NCBI RefSeq assembly: GCF_902833225.1
Contig: NZ_CADFEI010000008.1
Coordinates: 124,001 to 188,000 of the forward strand
DNA: 64,000 nt
Direction of reading: 5' to 3'
Source of the DNA: Burkholderia sp. BCC1644
Lineage (GTDB): Bacteria; Pseudomonadota; Gammaproteobacteria; Burkholderiales; Burkholderiaceae
In this document: positions 44,632-55,475 of the stretch, one piece after another
How the letters are laid out: each line of letters starts with the position of its first letter
Numbering within the stretch: position 1 is the first letter of the stretch
Position numbers and translations under genes: made by a program
The notes under the pieces: model-generated
What the model was told of the DNA's origin: nothing
The model's database searches: none
Seen by the model: only the letters and a program-made list of their open reading frames with translations

Positions 44632-46695
44632 TTAGAAATCCTTCACGAGACGCAGCGAGTCGTAGATCGCACCGTGGACGTTGTGCATCGAGATGCAGTC
44701 GCCGACACGGAACAGCAGGAAACGGCCGTTGCCGAGTTCTTCCGACAGGCACGGTTGCGGCTCGGCCGCGAACAGCGTGTGCGGATCGATCTGGCCGCGG
44801 TTCACCGATTCCGGCTTGAGCTTCCAGTACAGCTCGTCGTTCGGCGACGAACCGTTCTCGATCACCACCTGGTCGACCGCGCGCTCTTCCAGTTCTTCCG
44901 TGTACTCGTTGCGCAGCACGGCGATCAGCTTGCCGTCCTCTTCATAAACGCGATCGAGCATCGTATTCGGCGTCGGGATCACGCCGAACGCATACAGGCG
45001 GCGATAGAAGATCGGGAACGTCGTGCCGCCGCAATCGTCGGCGACCTTCACGTCCGGCGTGACGACCTCGACCTTCGAGCCGCGGCTCGCCATGAAGTCG
45101 GCCACGCCCGCGCCGGCATGCGTGCTCACGCCGTCGAACAGCAACACGTTCTGCTTGGGCTCGACCTTGCCGGTCAGGATGTCCCACGAGCTCACGGCGA
45201 GCCCGTCGGCCACGCCCCAGCCCGGCACCTGCCACGTGAAGCTCGACCCGCCCGTCGCGAGCACGACGATGTCCGGCTTCTCGGCCATGATCATCTTCTC
45301 GTCGGCGGCCACGCCGAGACGGCGGTCGACGCCCAGGCGCTTCGTTTCCATGTCGAACCAGCGGATGATCCCCGACATCTGTTCGCGCTGCGGCGCCTTG
45401 GCGGCGATCATCACCTGCCCGCCCACTTCGGCGTTCTTCTCGAACAGCACGACGTCGTGGCCGCGCAGCTTCGCGACGCGCGCCGCTTCGAGCCCCGCCG
45501 GGCCCGCGCCGACCACCACGACCTTGCGCTTCGGGCCGCGCGACTTCTCGATGATGTGCGGCATCGTCGCTTCACGCGACGTCGCCGCGTTCTGGATGCA
45601 CAGCACGTCGAGGCCGTTGTACTGGCGGTCGATGCAGTAGTTCGCACCGACGCACTGCTTGATTTCGTCTTCGCGGCCGTCGCGGATCTTGATCACCATG
45701 TGCGGATCGGCGATCTGCGCGCGCGTCATGCCGACCAGGTCGATCATGCCGGTCGCGAGCAGGCGCTCGGCCTGGCCCGCATCGCGGATGCTCTGTGCGT
45801 GCATCACCGGAATCTTCACGACCGACTTGATGCCGGCCGCGAGGTGCACGAACGGCTCCGGCGGCAATGCCATCGGCGGCATGCAGTTCGCGATCGTGTT
45901 GTGCGTGTCGCCACCCGAGCCGACCACGCTCAGGTAGTCGATCAGGCCCGTCTCCGACATCGCCTGTGCGATTTCCTTCAGCGCTTCGTGATCGAGGCCG
46001 TCCTCGTGGAATTCGTCGCCGCACATGCGCAGGCCGACGCAGAAATCCTTGCCGACCGCCTCGCGCACGGCCGTCAGCACTTCGATGCCGAAGCGCAGGC
46101 GGTTTTCGAGGCTGCCGCCCCATTCGTCGGTACGGTGGTTCGAACGCTTGCTCCAGAACTGGTCGATCAGGTGCTGGTGCGCGGCCGAGATTTCGATGCC
46201 GTCCATGCCCGCTGCCTTCACGCGCTTCGCGGCCGCCGCGAAATCGCCGATGATGCGGCGGATTTCCTCGATCTCGATGATCTTCGCGTTGCCGCGGTGC
46301 ACGGGTTCGCGCACGCCCGACGGCGACATCAGGTGCGGCCAGTGCTCGCCGTGGAACGACGAACGACGGCCCATGTGCGTCGCCTGGATCATGATCTTCG
46401 CGCCGTGCTTGTGCATCGTGTCGGCGAGGCGCGTGAGCGGATCGATGATCTTGTCGGTCGACAGGTTCACCGATTTCGACCAGCCCTGCGGGCTGTCGAT
46501 CGATACGGGGCTCGACCCGCCGCAGATGGCCAGGCCGACGCCACCCTTGGCCTTTTCTTCGTAGTAGCGGATATAGCGGTCGCCCGGCAGGCCGCCCGGC
46601 TCGGCATACACCTCCGCATGCGCGGTGCTGACGATCCGGTTGCGCAGCGTCAGCTGGTTCAGCTGCATGGGTTTGAACAGGTGGGGATAACGCAT
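44632..46695 (-). CDS. dgcA: Dimethylglycine demethylase subunit DgcA, OYE/trimethylamine dehydrogenase family
   Basis: A 687-residue flavoenzyme. The N-terminal 350 residues form an FMN-binding TIM barrel (RNRIVSTAHAEVYAEPG...). A 4Fe-4S cluster site follows at CVGANYCIDRQYNGLDVLC near residues 348-366. Then comes an FAD/NAD-type domain with VVVVGAGPAGLEAARVAKL near 393. It removes a methyl group from dimethylglycine, giving sarcosine and formaldehyde, or methylene-THF. It is the first of dgcA-dgcB-etfA-etfB. Related enzymes are trimethylamine and dimethylamine dehydrogenases; the betaine neighbours support dimethylglycine. Confidence 0.9.
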   Translation of the reverse strand: MRYPHLFKPMQLNQLTLRNRIVSTAHAEVYAEPGGLPGDRYIRYYEEKAKGGVGLAICGGSSPVSIDSPQGWSKSVNLSTDKIIDPLTRLADTMHKHGAKIMIQATHMGRRSSFHGEHWPHLMSPSGVREPVHRGNAKIIEIEEIRRIIGDFAAAAKRVKAAGMDGIEISAAHQHLIDQFWSKRSNHRTDEWGGSLENRLRFGIEVLTAVREAVGKDFCVGLRMCGDEFHEDGLDHEALKEIAQAMSETGLIDYLSVVGSGGDTHNTIANCMPPMALPPEPFVHLAAGIKSVVKIPVMHAQSIRDAGQAERLLATGMIDLVGMTRAQIADPHMVIKIRDGREDEIKQCVGANYCIDRQYNGLDVLCIQNAATSREATMPHIIEKSRGPKRKVVVVGAGPAGLEAARVAKLRGHDVVLFEKNAEVGGQVMIAAKAPQREQMSGIIRWFDMETKRLGVDRRLGVAADEKMIMAEKPDIVVLATGGSSFTWQVPGWGVADGLAVSSWDILTGKVEPKQNVLLFDGVSTHAGAGVADFMASRGSKVEVVTPDVKVADDCGGTTFPIFYRRLYAFGVIPTPNTMLDRVYEEDGKLIAVLRNEYTEELEERAVDQVVIENGSSPNDELYWKLKPESVNRGQIDPHTLFAAEPQPCLSEELGNGRFLLFRVGDCISMHNVHGAIYDSLRLVKDF

Positions 46696-46763
46696 CGCTG
46701 GCGACCTCTGGCGTTCGAATGTCTCGTGTTGCGGGTGTTGTTGTGTAGCGGTGAATCAGTGCG

Positions 46764-47297
46764 TCAGTGCGCGATCGGCGACACTTCGAAGACGCAGTGG
46801 TCGTGATGCTCGGCCGCGCACTGCACTTCCTTCGATTGCGCGCGCGGTGCGCCCTTGCCTTCCGGCGTCGTGTCGTTGACCCAGTCCATCGCGCCCGCGA
46901 ACCAGCCCGCGAACATGTAGCAGAGCTTGCCTTCCTTGCCCGGCTGCTGGAGCACGAACGACGAGTGGCGCAGCTCGATCTTCGCGCGCGCACTGGCCGG
47001 ATCGGCCTCGATGATCGAGAACAGGCCCCAGCCGCGTTGCGACAGTCGCTTCAGGTAGTGCTCGAACACGGCCATGCCGGTCAGCCCGTGCAGCTTTGCT
47101 TCCTTGTCGCACCAGTGGTACGCGGACTTGTAGCCGGCCTTGTAGAGGATCTCGGCATACGCGTCGACGCCGAGCGCTTCCTCGACGGCGACGTGGTTGT
47201 TCGTGAAGAAGTGACGCGGCACGTACAGCATCGGCAGCGCGTCGGTGGTCCAGACGCCGGTATCGGGATCGACGTTGATCGGCAGTTGCGGTTGCAT
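46764..47297 (-). CDS. DUF5943 protein of the dimethylglycine operon (4-vinyl reductase-like)
   Basis: A 177-residue protein with no signal peptide or membrane span. It begins MQPQLPINVDPDTGVWTTD and has a Cys-rich tail (EVQCAAEHHDHCVFEVSP) that resembles a 4-vinyl reductase (V4R) type ligand site. The gene is conserved next to dgcA in pseudomonads (PA5397-like), 68 bases upstream of it here, but has no assigned function. The HHDHC cluster could bind metal or a C1 adduct. ATG 47297 fits the family start; the extension upstream is rejected. Confidence 0.78.
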   Translation of the reverse strand: MQPQLPINVDPDTGVWTTDALPMLYVPRHFFTNNHVAVEEALGVDAYAEILYKAGYKSAYHWCDKEAKLHGLTGMAVFEHYLKRLSQRGWGLFSIIEADPASARAKIELRHSSFVLQQPGKEGKLCYMFAGWFAGAMDWVNDTTPEGKGAPRAQSKEVQCAAEHHDHCVFEVSPIAH

Positions 47298-47437
47298 CGT
47301 GGTGACTCCGTGAAGAAAGTGGCCGCGCGGCTCAGTGCGCAGGCGCGACATCGTCCGCGCGCCCGCGCGGCTTGCGCAGGCACGTCCCGATTTTTCTAAT
47401 GTTGAATCGCGGGTGGCGGTTCGGCTCGATGCGGCGC

Positions 47438-48409
<972 letters not shown>

Positions 48410-48448
48410 ATCTGCTCTCGCTCGTGGGTCTGTTCTTGTGGGAGTCGA

Positions 48449-49723
<1,275 letters not shown>

Positions 49724-50171
49724 AGTGCGTCCGTGACGAAGAATAAAGGGCTGCAACCAAAGCTCAAGGCCCGCCCTGCCTGGGTTTCCCGCTGCGCCAG
49801 TACAAGGTTGCCGACGGCTCTATTCTTGTCGTTCGGATTTTCGGCGGATTGATGAATTTAGACGCGTTCTTTGCCTTTTCCGCCATGCACGTCCGTTTTA
49901 TACAAGTGACCGGTCGTGCTTTTTCGGATGACCAACCAAAACGGCGTCGGCTGTTCACCTATGGATACGCACGCGGGCAGTGCGTTTGCCGCCCGTTCGG
50001 GGTGCGGCGTCTCCCGCTTACGGTGCAGTGCAACATCGGCCTTACACCCAGACAACGTATGGAGCTAGGGTTTAGCCGTATGGCACGCTTGTTGCGCTCG
50101 CTCACACAATACCGCTGCCCGACCCGTGCCCCCCGGGCGTATAGCTATTAGAGATTTTAGGAACGCTCCCC
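49724..50171. other. Divergent region between glyA and gbdR
   Basis: This 448-base region must hold the promoters of the long betaine run (leftward) and of gbdR (rightward). I see no gene. A frame of 100 codons at 49849-50151 has no ribosome site or signature. The stretch 49840-49935 is A+T-rich, and 50060-50170 lies directly before gbdR. No operator can be named with confidence; a GbdR site is expected here. Confidence 0.5.
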
Positions 50172-51197
50172 ATGTCGCCCGACCGCACAGCGTCGCTGTC
50201 CCACTTCGCGTTCATGCCGTTACCGAATTTCACGATGATCGCGTTCACCAATGCGATCGAGGTGCTTCGGATGGCGAACTACCTGAGCGGCCAGCCGCTC
50301 TACCGCTGGTCGGTGATCAGCCCGGACGGCGGCCCGGTCACGGCGAGCAACGGCCTCACGGTCGACACGGGCCCGGCCGAATGCGCGGGGCAGCCCGACA
50401 TCGTGTTCGTGTGCGGCGGCGTCGACGTGCAGCGTGCGACCACGCCGGCCCACCTGTCGGCACTGCGCCGCTTCGCGCGCTCGGGCATCCCGCTCGGCAG
50501 CCTGTGCACGGGCACCTATGCACTCGCGAAATCGGGGCTGCTCGCGGGCTACGCATGCGCGATCCACTGGGAGAACATGTCGGCGCTGAAGGAAGAGTTT
50601 CCGGACACGCGCTTCCTGAAGGAACTGTTCGTGATCGACCGCGACCGCATCACGTGCACGGGCGGCGTCGCGCCGCTCGACATGATGCTGAACCTGATCG
50701 CCGCGCGCGTGGGCACTGCGCGCGTCACGCAGATCGCCGAGCAGTTCATCGTCGAACACGTGCGCGACACGAGCGCGCAGCAACGCATGCCGCTCGTCGC
50801 GCGCCTCGGCTCGGCGAACAAGTCGCTGTTCGAAGTGATCTCGCTGATGGAGAACAACATCGAGGAGCCGCTGTCGCGCGAGGAGCTCGCGCGACTCGCG
50901 AACATGTCGCAGCGGCAACTGCAGCGCCTGTTCCGCGAGCACCTCGGCATGACGCCGACGCATTACTACCTGACGCTGCGGCTGCGCCGTGCGCGCGAGC
51001 TGCTGCTGCAGACCGACATGTCGATCATGCACATCACGATGGCGTGCGGCTTCCAGTCGGCGTGCCACTTCAGCAAGAGCTATCGCGATGCATTCGGCGT
51101 CGCGCCGACCCGCGAGCGCCGCAAGCAGGTCGCGCCGCTCGCGCAGGGTGCGGCGAGTGCCGCCCCCGCGTTTCCCACCCATGTACTGCATGCGTGA
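50172..51197 (+). CDS. gbdR: GbdR, glycine betaine-responsive activator (GlxA family)
   Basis: A 341-residue regulator with an N-terminal DJ-1/PfpI domain (LPNFTMIAFTNAIEVLRMANYLSG; GIPLGSLCTGTYALAKSGLL) and a C-terminal AraC helix-turn-helix pair (LARLANMSQRQLQRLFREHL, MHITMACGFQSACHFSKSYRDAFG). The Cys of the amidotransferase-like elbow is kept (SLCTGTY), but no catalysis is implied. Its position opposite the gbc/dgc/glyA run matches GbdR, which activates betaine catabolism genes when betaine or dimethylglycine is present. The ATG is supported by GGAACG upstream. A strong terminator follows. Confidence 0.88.
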   Translation: MSPDRTASLSHFAFMPLPNFTMIAFTNAIEVLRMANYLSGQPLYRWSVISPDGGPVTASNGLTVDTGPAECAGQPDIVFVCGGVDVQRATTPAHLSALRRFARSGIPLGSLCTGTYALAKSGLLAGYACAIHWENMSALKEEFPDTRFLKELFVIDRDRITCTGGVAPLDMMLNLIAARVGTARVTQIAEQFIVEHVRDTSAQQRMPLVARLGSANKSLFEVISLMENNIEEPLSREELARLANMSQRQLQRLFREHLGMTPTHYYLTLRLRRARELLLQTDMSIMHITMACGFQSACHFSKSYRDAFGVAPTRERRKQVAPLAQGAASAAPAFPTHVLHA

Positions 51198-51217
51198 GCG
51201 ACGCCGCGCGTGATGCA

Positions 51218-51250
51218 TGAAAAAAACGGCCATCAAGGCCGTTTTTTCAT
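51218..51250. terminator. Bidirectional Rho-independent terminator
   Basis: AAAAAACGGCC (51221-51231) and GGCCGTTTTTT (51237-51247) pair around ATCAA, with A and T runs on both sides. It ends gbdR (rightward) and the beta-propeller gene (leftward), whose stops are 20 and 5 bases away. Confidence 0.9.
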
Positions 51251-51255
51251 TGTGC

Positions 51256-52668
51256 TCAGGATCCCCACACCTGCATTTCGTAGAGCGAGTAGCCCCACTG
51301 CGTCGCACGCTTCGTGCCGAGCATCCGCACGTAGCGGCCGCTTCCGTTGAGATTCGGCAGCGTGACGTGACTATATGAACCGCCGTTGCTCGTCGAGTAG
51401 ATCGTCGTCCAGTTCGCGTTGTCGTTCGACGTCTGGATCTGATAGACGAGCGCGCCCGCATCCCAGTAGAGATCGACGTGATCGATGTGCTTCACCGCGC
51501 CGAGATCCACCGAGATCCATTGCGGATCGACGCCGGCGCCTTCCGGCGAATCCCAGCGCGTGCTCGTCGTGTTGCCGTCGAACGCCTTGTCCGCCGTGAG
51601 CGACGCGTTGTAGCTCGCCGACGCGGCGGCCGGGCGCCCCTGCGACAGCAGCGTCGGCTGCGCGACGGCCGGGCCGCCGTAGTAGCTCGATCCGAGCTTC
51701 GCCTTCGTCGTGTCGGCATTCACGCCGAATTGCGACAGGCTCCAGCGCTGGCCGGTCGTCACGTCGCCCACATAAAGCTGATAGCCGCCTGCCGTCGTCG
51801 ACGAGAAGAACAGGTAGTTCGTGCCGCTCACCGGCGCCGGATCCGAGTTGTTGCTCACGCAGTCGTTGAGCGCCAGCGCGTTCGGCGTCGATGCCGGGTC
51901 GGCCGTCTTCGAATAGATCTGGTCGGCCCCGCCGCTGTCCTTCCAGCGCGCATAGAACACCATGCCGTCCGCCCGCACGATCGGGTAGTAGGTCTGCAGC
52001 CCGGCCGGATGATCGAACACGGCGGTCGCGCCGGTCGCGAGCGTGCGCTTCATCAACCCCATGTTCGAGCCGGTGCCGGTCGCGTAGTACACGGCGCTCG
52101 CATCCGGTGCGAGGTACGGCATCGAGTATTCGGCGCCGGACGGCGCGTTCGTCAGGCTCACGACCGACGTGAACGTCGGGCCCGCGCTCGTGTACGACAG
52201 CGTCGCCTGCTTGACGTCGCCGTTCTGCTTGAACACGAGCGTCTTGCCGTCCGCGCTGAATTTCGGGTCCTCGTTGCGCGTCGCGCCCGTGCTGTTCGTC
52301 AGGTTGACGGGCGGCGTGCCGGCGCCGAGCTGCAGCATGAACACGTTCCATGCGCCGTTGCTGATGCCCATGAACGCGAGCCACTTGCCGTCGGGGCTGA
52401 ACACGCCGTTCATCGGGTCGGTGATGCCCCACGTGCTCTTGCTCAGTTGCGTCAGCGTATGGGCCGAGAAGTCGTAGAGGAACAGCTGGCTCGTGCCGTC
52501 GCCGTACTTCACGTAGCTGTGATAGACGAGCTTGCCGGTGAGCGCGGCTGGAAACGTCGCATTCGGCTGGGCGGCGGGATTGCTGACGCAGGCAGCCTGC
52601 GCGGCGCCGCCGGACAGGGTGAGGGCGATGCCGGCCACGAGGCCGGCGGCGAGAGTCTTCAGTTTCAC
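51256..52668 (-). CDS. Secreted beta-propeller protein with C-terminal discoidin (F5/8 type C) domain
   Basis: A 470-residue exported protein; the signal peptide ends GGAAQA near residue 25. Residues 40-320 show repeats of the TolB/PD40 type, for example GVFSPDGKWLAFMGI, DPKFSADGKTLVFKQ and APDASAVYYATG. Residues 325-470 form a discoidin-like F5/8 type C module (SYNASLTADKAFDGNTTSTRWDSPEGAGVDPQWISVDLG, then RYVRMLGTKRATQWGYSLYEMQVWGS), often a carbohydrate-binding module (CBM32). It probably binds an extracellular glycan; no catalytic domain is seen. It is divergent from a MocR-type regulator at 52940. Confidence 0.8.
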   Translation of the reverse strand: MKLKTLAAGLVAGIALTLSGGAAQAACVSNPAAQPNATFPAALTGKLVYHSYVKYGDGTSQLFLYDFSAHTLTQLSKSTWGITDPMNGVFSPDGKWLAFMGISNGAWNVFMLQLGAGTPPVNLTNSTGATRNEDPKFSADGKTLVFKQNGDVKQATLSYTSAGPTFTSVVSLTNAPSGAEYSMPYLAPDASAVYYATGTGSNMGLMKRTLATGATAVFDHPAGLQTYYPIVRADGMVFYARWKDSGGADQIYSKTADPASTPNALALNDCVSNNSDPAPVSGTNYLFFSSTTAGGYQLYVGDVTTGQRWSLSQFGVNADTTKAKLGSSYYGGPAVAQPTLLSQGRPAAASASYNASLTADKAFDGNTTSTRWDSPEGAGVDPQWISVDLGAVKHIDHVDLYWDAGALVYQIQTSNDNANWTTIYSTSNGGSYSHVTLPNLNGSGRYVRMLGTKRATQWGYSLYEMQVWGS

Positions 52669-52939
52669 GCTGGATGCTTCCGGATAGGGTCAGGACGCCG
52701 CGGACAGGAACCCATGCAGGACATGCGTGGGTCACGGAGCCGCCGCCATGCAGCGTGGATTCCGTCTCGGTCGGACATCGGGAATGGGACGTGCTGGAGA
52801 ATGCCCGCTTGTCAGACGAAAGAACAGCATCAGAGCGCTCAAAAAACATACGGATCAGCGATTGGGGGCGCGCTTGCGTGCGACGGGTGCCGTGCCCTAC
52901 TCTTTTTTCAGCGAGGCTTCGAGCGGCCGGGGGGCAGGC

Positions 52940-54373
52940 ATGAAGCGATATGCGGCGCTGGCACAGACGATCGCCGACGCGATCCGGCGCGGCGACCTGG
53001 CAGTCGGTGCGCGCATCCCCACCGTGCGCGCCGCGTGCCGCGCATATGGCGTGAGCCCGTCCACCGTGTTTCGCGCGTACTACGCGCTCGAAAGCGAGGG
53101 TCTGATCGTCGCGCGAGCCCGCTCCGGATATTTCGTTGCGAACCTGGCAGACAAGCATGTGCGGTTCGGCGACGATCCGCCGCGCAAGCCGGCCGCCACA
53201 CCAGCCGACGGCGACGACAACGACGACGACACGCTGCTCCGCCTGCTCGACTCCCTCAAATGCGACGACATCGTCCCGCTCGGCTCGGCATTCGCCAGTT
53301 ACTCGCTGTTCCCGATGAGCAGCCTGTGGCGCTACATGGCGTCGGCGGCCCGCAGCATGGACCGCACGAAACTGCTGTCGGGATTACCGCCCGGCAATGA
53401 CGCATTGCGCCGGCAGATCGCGTTGCGTTACCTGAACGCGGGCGCCGCCTTGCCGCTGGACGAGATCGTCATCACGACCGGCGCGCTCGAAGCGTTGACG
53501 CTCTGCCTGCAGGCGCTGACGCGTCCCGGCGACATCGTCGCGATCGAACGGCCGGCATTCCACGCGGTACTGCACGCCGTGCAGCGCCTGCACCTGAAAG
53601 CCGTCGAGATTCCGGTCGACCCGCGCACGGGCCTCGATCTCGATGCGCTCGCGCAGGCGCTCGACACGCATCCGGTGCGCGCGTGCTGGTTCATGACGTC
53701 GTTCCACAACCCGACCGGCGCGACGCTGAGCGACGAGCGCAAGCGCGCGCTGATCGACCTGCTCGCGTCGCGCGGCGTGCCGCTGATCGAGGACGACGTG
53801 TACGGCGAACTGCATTTCGGCACGGCGCCCACGCGCCCCGCGAAACTGTATGACGACAGCGGGCTCGTCCTGCATTGCGGGTCGTTCTCGAAATGTCTCG
53901 CGCCCGGGTTCCGGATCGGCTGGGTCGCGGCCGGGCGCTACGTGCGGCAGATTCGGCAGGCAAAGGGCGCGAGCGCGCCAGCCGCCGACGTGCCCGCACA
54001 GCTGGCGATTTCGAGCTACCTGCGCGACGGCGCATACGACCGCTTCCTGCGCAAGCTGCGGCGCAATCTCGCCGCGCACCAGGCGCAGATGCTCGCGGCC
54101 GTGCGCGCGTATTTTCCGGCGGACACCGAAGTATTCGCGCCGCGTGGCGGGTATTTCCTGTGGATCGAACTGCCGCCGCGCGTCGATGCGATGCACCTGT
54201 TCGACGCTGCGATGGAAAGCGGCGTCAGCATCGCGCCGGGGCCGATCTTTTCCGCGACCGGCGGATTTCGCCGCTACCTGCGGCTCAACTACGGCCGGCC
54301 GTGGACGCCGGCCGTCGAGCGCGCGATGGAGACCGTCGGGACGCTCGCGGCGCGGCAACGACACGACGGCTAG
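52940..54373 (+). CDS. MocR/PdxR-type GntR regulator with aminotransferase domain
   Basis: A 477-residue protein. The N-terminal GntR winged helix is at residues 1-70 (RYAALAQTIADAIRRGDLAV, IPTVRAACRAYGVSPSTVFRAYYALE). An aminotransferase fold-I domain follows, with SFHNPTGATLSDERKRAL near residue 250 and the PLP-binding Lys in GSFSKCLAPGFRIGW near 315. MocR proteins use PLP and an amino acid effector to sense metabolites; this one is closest in layout to PdxR or LysN-like members. ATG 52940 is preceded by GGGGCAGG; upstream frames overlap the promoter. Its likely target is the divergent beta-propeller gene. Confidence 0.85.
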   Translation: MKRYAALAQTIADAIRRGDLAVGARIPTVRAACRAYGVSPSTVFRAYYALESEGLIVARARSGYFVANLADKHVRFGDDPPRKPAATPADGDDNDDDTLLRLLDSLKCDDIVPLGSAFASYSLFPMSSLWRYMASAARSMDRTKLLSGLPPGNDALRRQIALRYLNAGAALPLDEIVITTGALEALTLCLQALTRPGDIVAIERPAFHAVLHAVQRLHLKAVEIPVDPRTGLDLDALAQALDTHPVRACWFMTSFHNPTGATLSDERKRALIDLLASRGVPLIEDDVYGELHFGTAPTRPAKLYDDSGLVLHCGSFSKCLAPGFRIGWVAAGRYVRQIRQAKGASAPAADVPAQLAISSYLRDGAYDRFLRKLRRNLAAHQAQMLAAVRAYFPADTEVFAPRGGYFLWIELPPRVDAMHLFDAAMESGVSIAPGPIFSATGGFRRYLRLNYGRPWTPAVERAMETVGTLAARQRHDG

Positions 54374-54497
54374 CGCCAGACGCGCGGCCGGGAACGACCG
54401 ACATCGTCCTTGCGTTTCACGTGCCAGCGACAAAGAATGAAGCGACAGGTAGCCGCGGACGAACGGATTCCACGCGTCCGATGTTATGGAGAATCAC

Positions 54498-54560
54498 ATG
54501 AACACCGAACGCGAACGATCGTCGACGTGTGCTCCGTTGATGGCGCCCGCCGGCCGCTGA
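54498..54560 (+). CDS. Possible micro-ORF upstream of the zinc-ribbon gene
   Basis: A 20-codon frame, MNTERERSSTCAPLMAPAGR, has GGAG seven bases upstream of its ATG and ends two bases before the ATG of the next gene. Its position suggests translational coupling. No homologue is recognised; it may be a chance frame. Confidence 0.25.
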   Translation: MNTERERSSTCAPLMAPAGR

Positions 54561-54562
54561 CG

Positions 54563-55324
54563 ATGCGTGTCCTGCCCAACCGGAACGTTCGCACGCGCGA
54601 CGCATGGCGCACCGTGTCGAACGCACGCGCCGAATCTCGGCACGCCGAGCGTTGCCGGTGCAGGGAGTGCGGATTCGTCGCGCCCCACGCACTCGAGCGC
54701 TGCCCCGCCTGCGGCCAGTGGGACTGGCCGTTCGATCCGCTTCGTCATACGCCCGATCCTGCGCACGCCGCTCACGCGCCGCATGCCGTCCGTTCATGGT
54801 CGTCGCGCGTCGCGCACTCGCTGCGCAACGCGACGTTCCGGCGGCCGAGCGCATCGAGCGCACCGATCCTGAGCCTCCTGACACTCGTGCTGCTGGTCGG
54901 CGGCTATGTGATGGTCGACCGCACATGCAAGGCCGATCCCGTCTGCCGAGGGTCCGGTGCGCCGGCAGCCACTGCGACCGAATCCGGCTTGCATACGGTG
55001 AACGAGCCGATGCTGCCGGTATTGCCGACGCCCGCTTTTCCGTTTCATCCGCCCGACCGCACGCCGCAACTGGCGGCCATTCCGCCACACGCCGACGCGA
55101 ACGCCAGCCTGACTGCCGGCAAGATGCAGGTTGCGCAAGCCGCACCGTCGATGCGCGCACCCGACCGGCCACACGCCAGCGCAGTTCGCATGGCCGACTG
55201 GAAAGGCAGCCGCGATGCCGCGCATCGCACGCATCCGATTCGCCGCGTGAGCCTGCATACCCGCCATGGGCGGTACACGGCGTCCAGCAACGCCGAGGTC
55301 GCGAAACTCTATCGCGGCCACTGA
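54563..55324 (+). CDS. Zinc-ribbon membrane protein, hypothetical
   Basis: A 253-residue protein of unknown function from ATG 54563. A four-Cys zinc ribbon is at about residues 34-52 (CRECGFVAPHALERCPACG). A single membrane span follows near 99-117 (ILSLLTLVLLVGGYVMVD). The rest (residues 130-253) is Pro-, Ala- and Thr-rich and looks disordered, ending in basic repeats (HPIRRVSLHTRHGRY). The zinc ribbon would face the cytoplasm if the N-terminus is inside. No family is recognised. The longer frame from 54410 has no support. Confidence 0.5.
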   Translation: MRVLPNRNVRTRDAWRTVSNARAESRHAERCRCRECGFVAPHALERCPACGQWDWPFDPLRHTPDPAHAAHAPHAVRSWSSRVAHSLRNATFRRPSASSAPILSLLTLVLLVGGYVMVDRTCKADPVCRGSGAPAATATESGLHTVNEPMLPVLPTPAFPFHPPDRTPQLAAIPPHADANASLTAGKMQVAQAAPSMRAPDRPHASAVRMADWKGSRDAAHRTHPIRRVSLHTRHGRYTASSNAEVAKLYRGH

Positions 55325-55406
55325 GCGCGGAGTCCGGCCGTTCGCGCCGGACGATTCGCTTTCCGAACCGATCTTCGACTCCCCTCGCTCGCCCCGCGCC
55401 CGCAAC

Positions 55407-55443
55407 AAAAACGGGCGGCCCGTTTCCGGAGCCGCCCGTTTGC
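55407..55443 (-). terminator. Rho-independent terminator of fdhA
   Basis: On the minus strand, AAACGGGCGGC and GCCGCCCGTTT form an 11-base stem (55409-55419 with 55431-55441), followed by TTGTTGCG. It lies about 35 bases after the fdhA stop. The opposite strand also ends in a short T run, so it may serve both genes. Confidence 0.85.
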
Positions 55444-55475
55444 GTTCAGCGTGTAGCGTATCGAGCGCTAGCACA

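Noticed and set aside
42250..46806. A 1518-codon open frame on the plus strand
   Set aside because: It is antisense to dgcA, dgcB and etfA, which have clear families and overlapping operon spacing. In DNA this rich in G+C, long stop-free antisense frames are expected from biased third codon positions. Its composition is dominated by Arg, Ala and His and no domain is seen.
49849..50151. A 100-codon frame between glyA and gbdR
   Set aside because: It has no ribosome site or domain and covers the divergent promoter region of the betaine genes.
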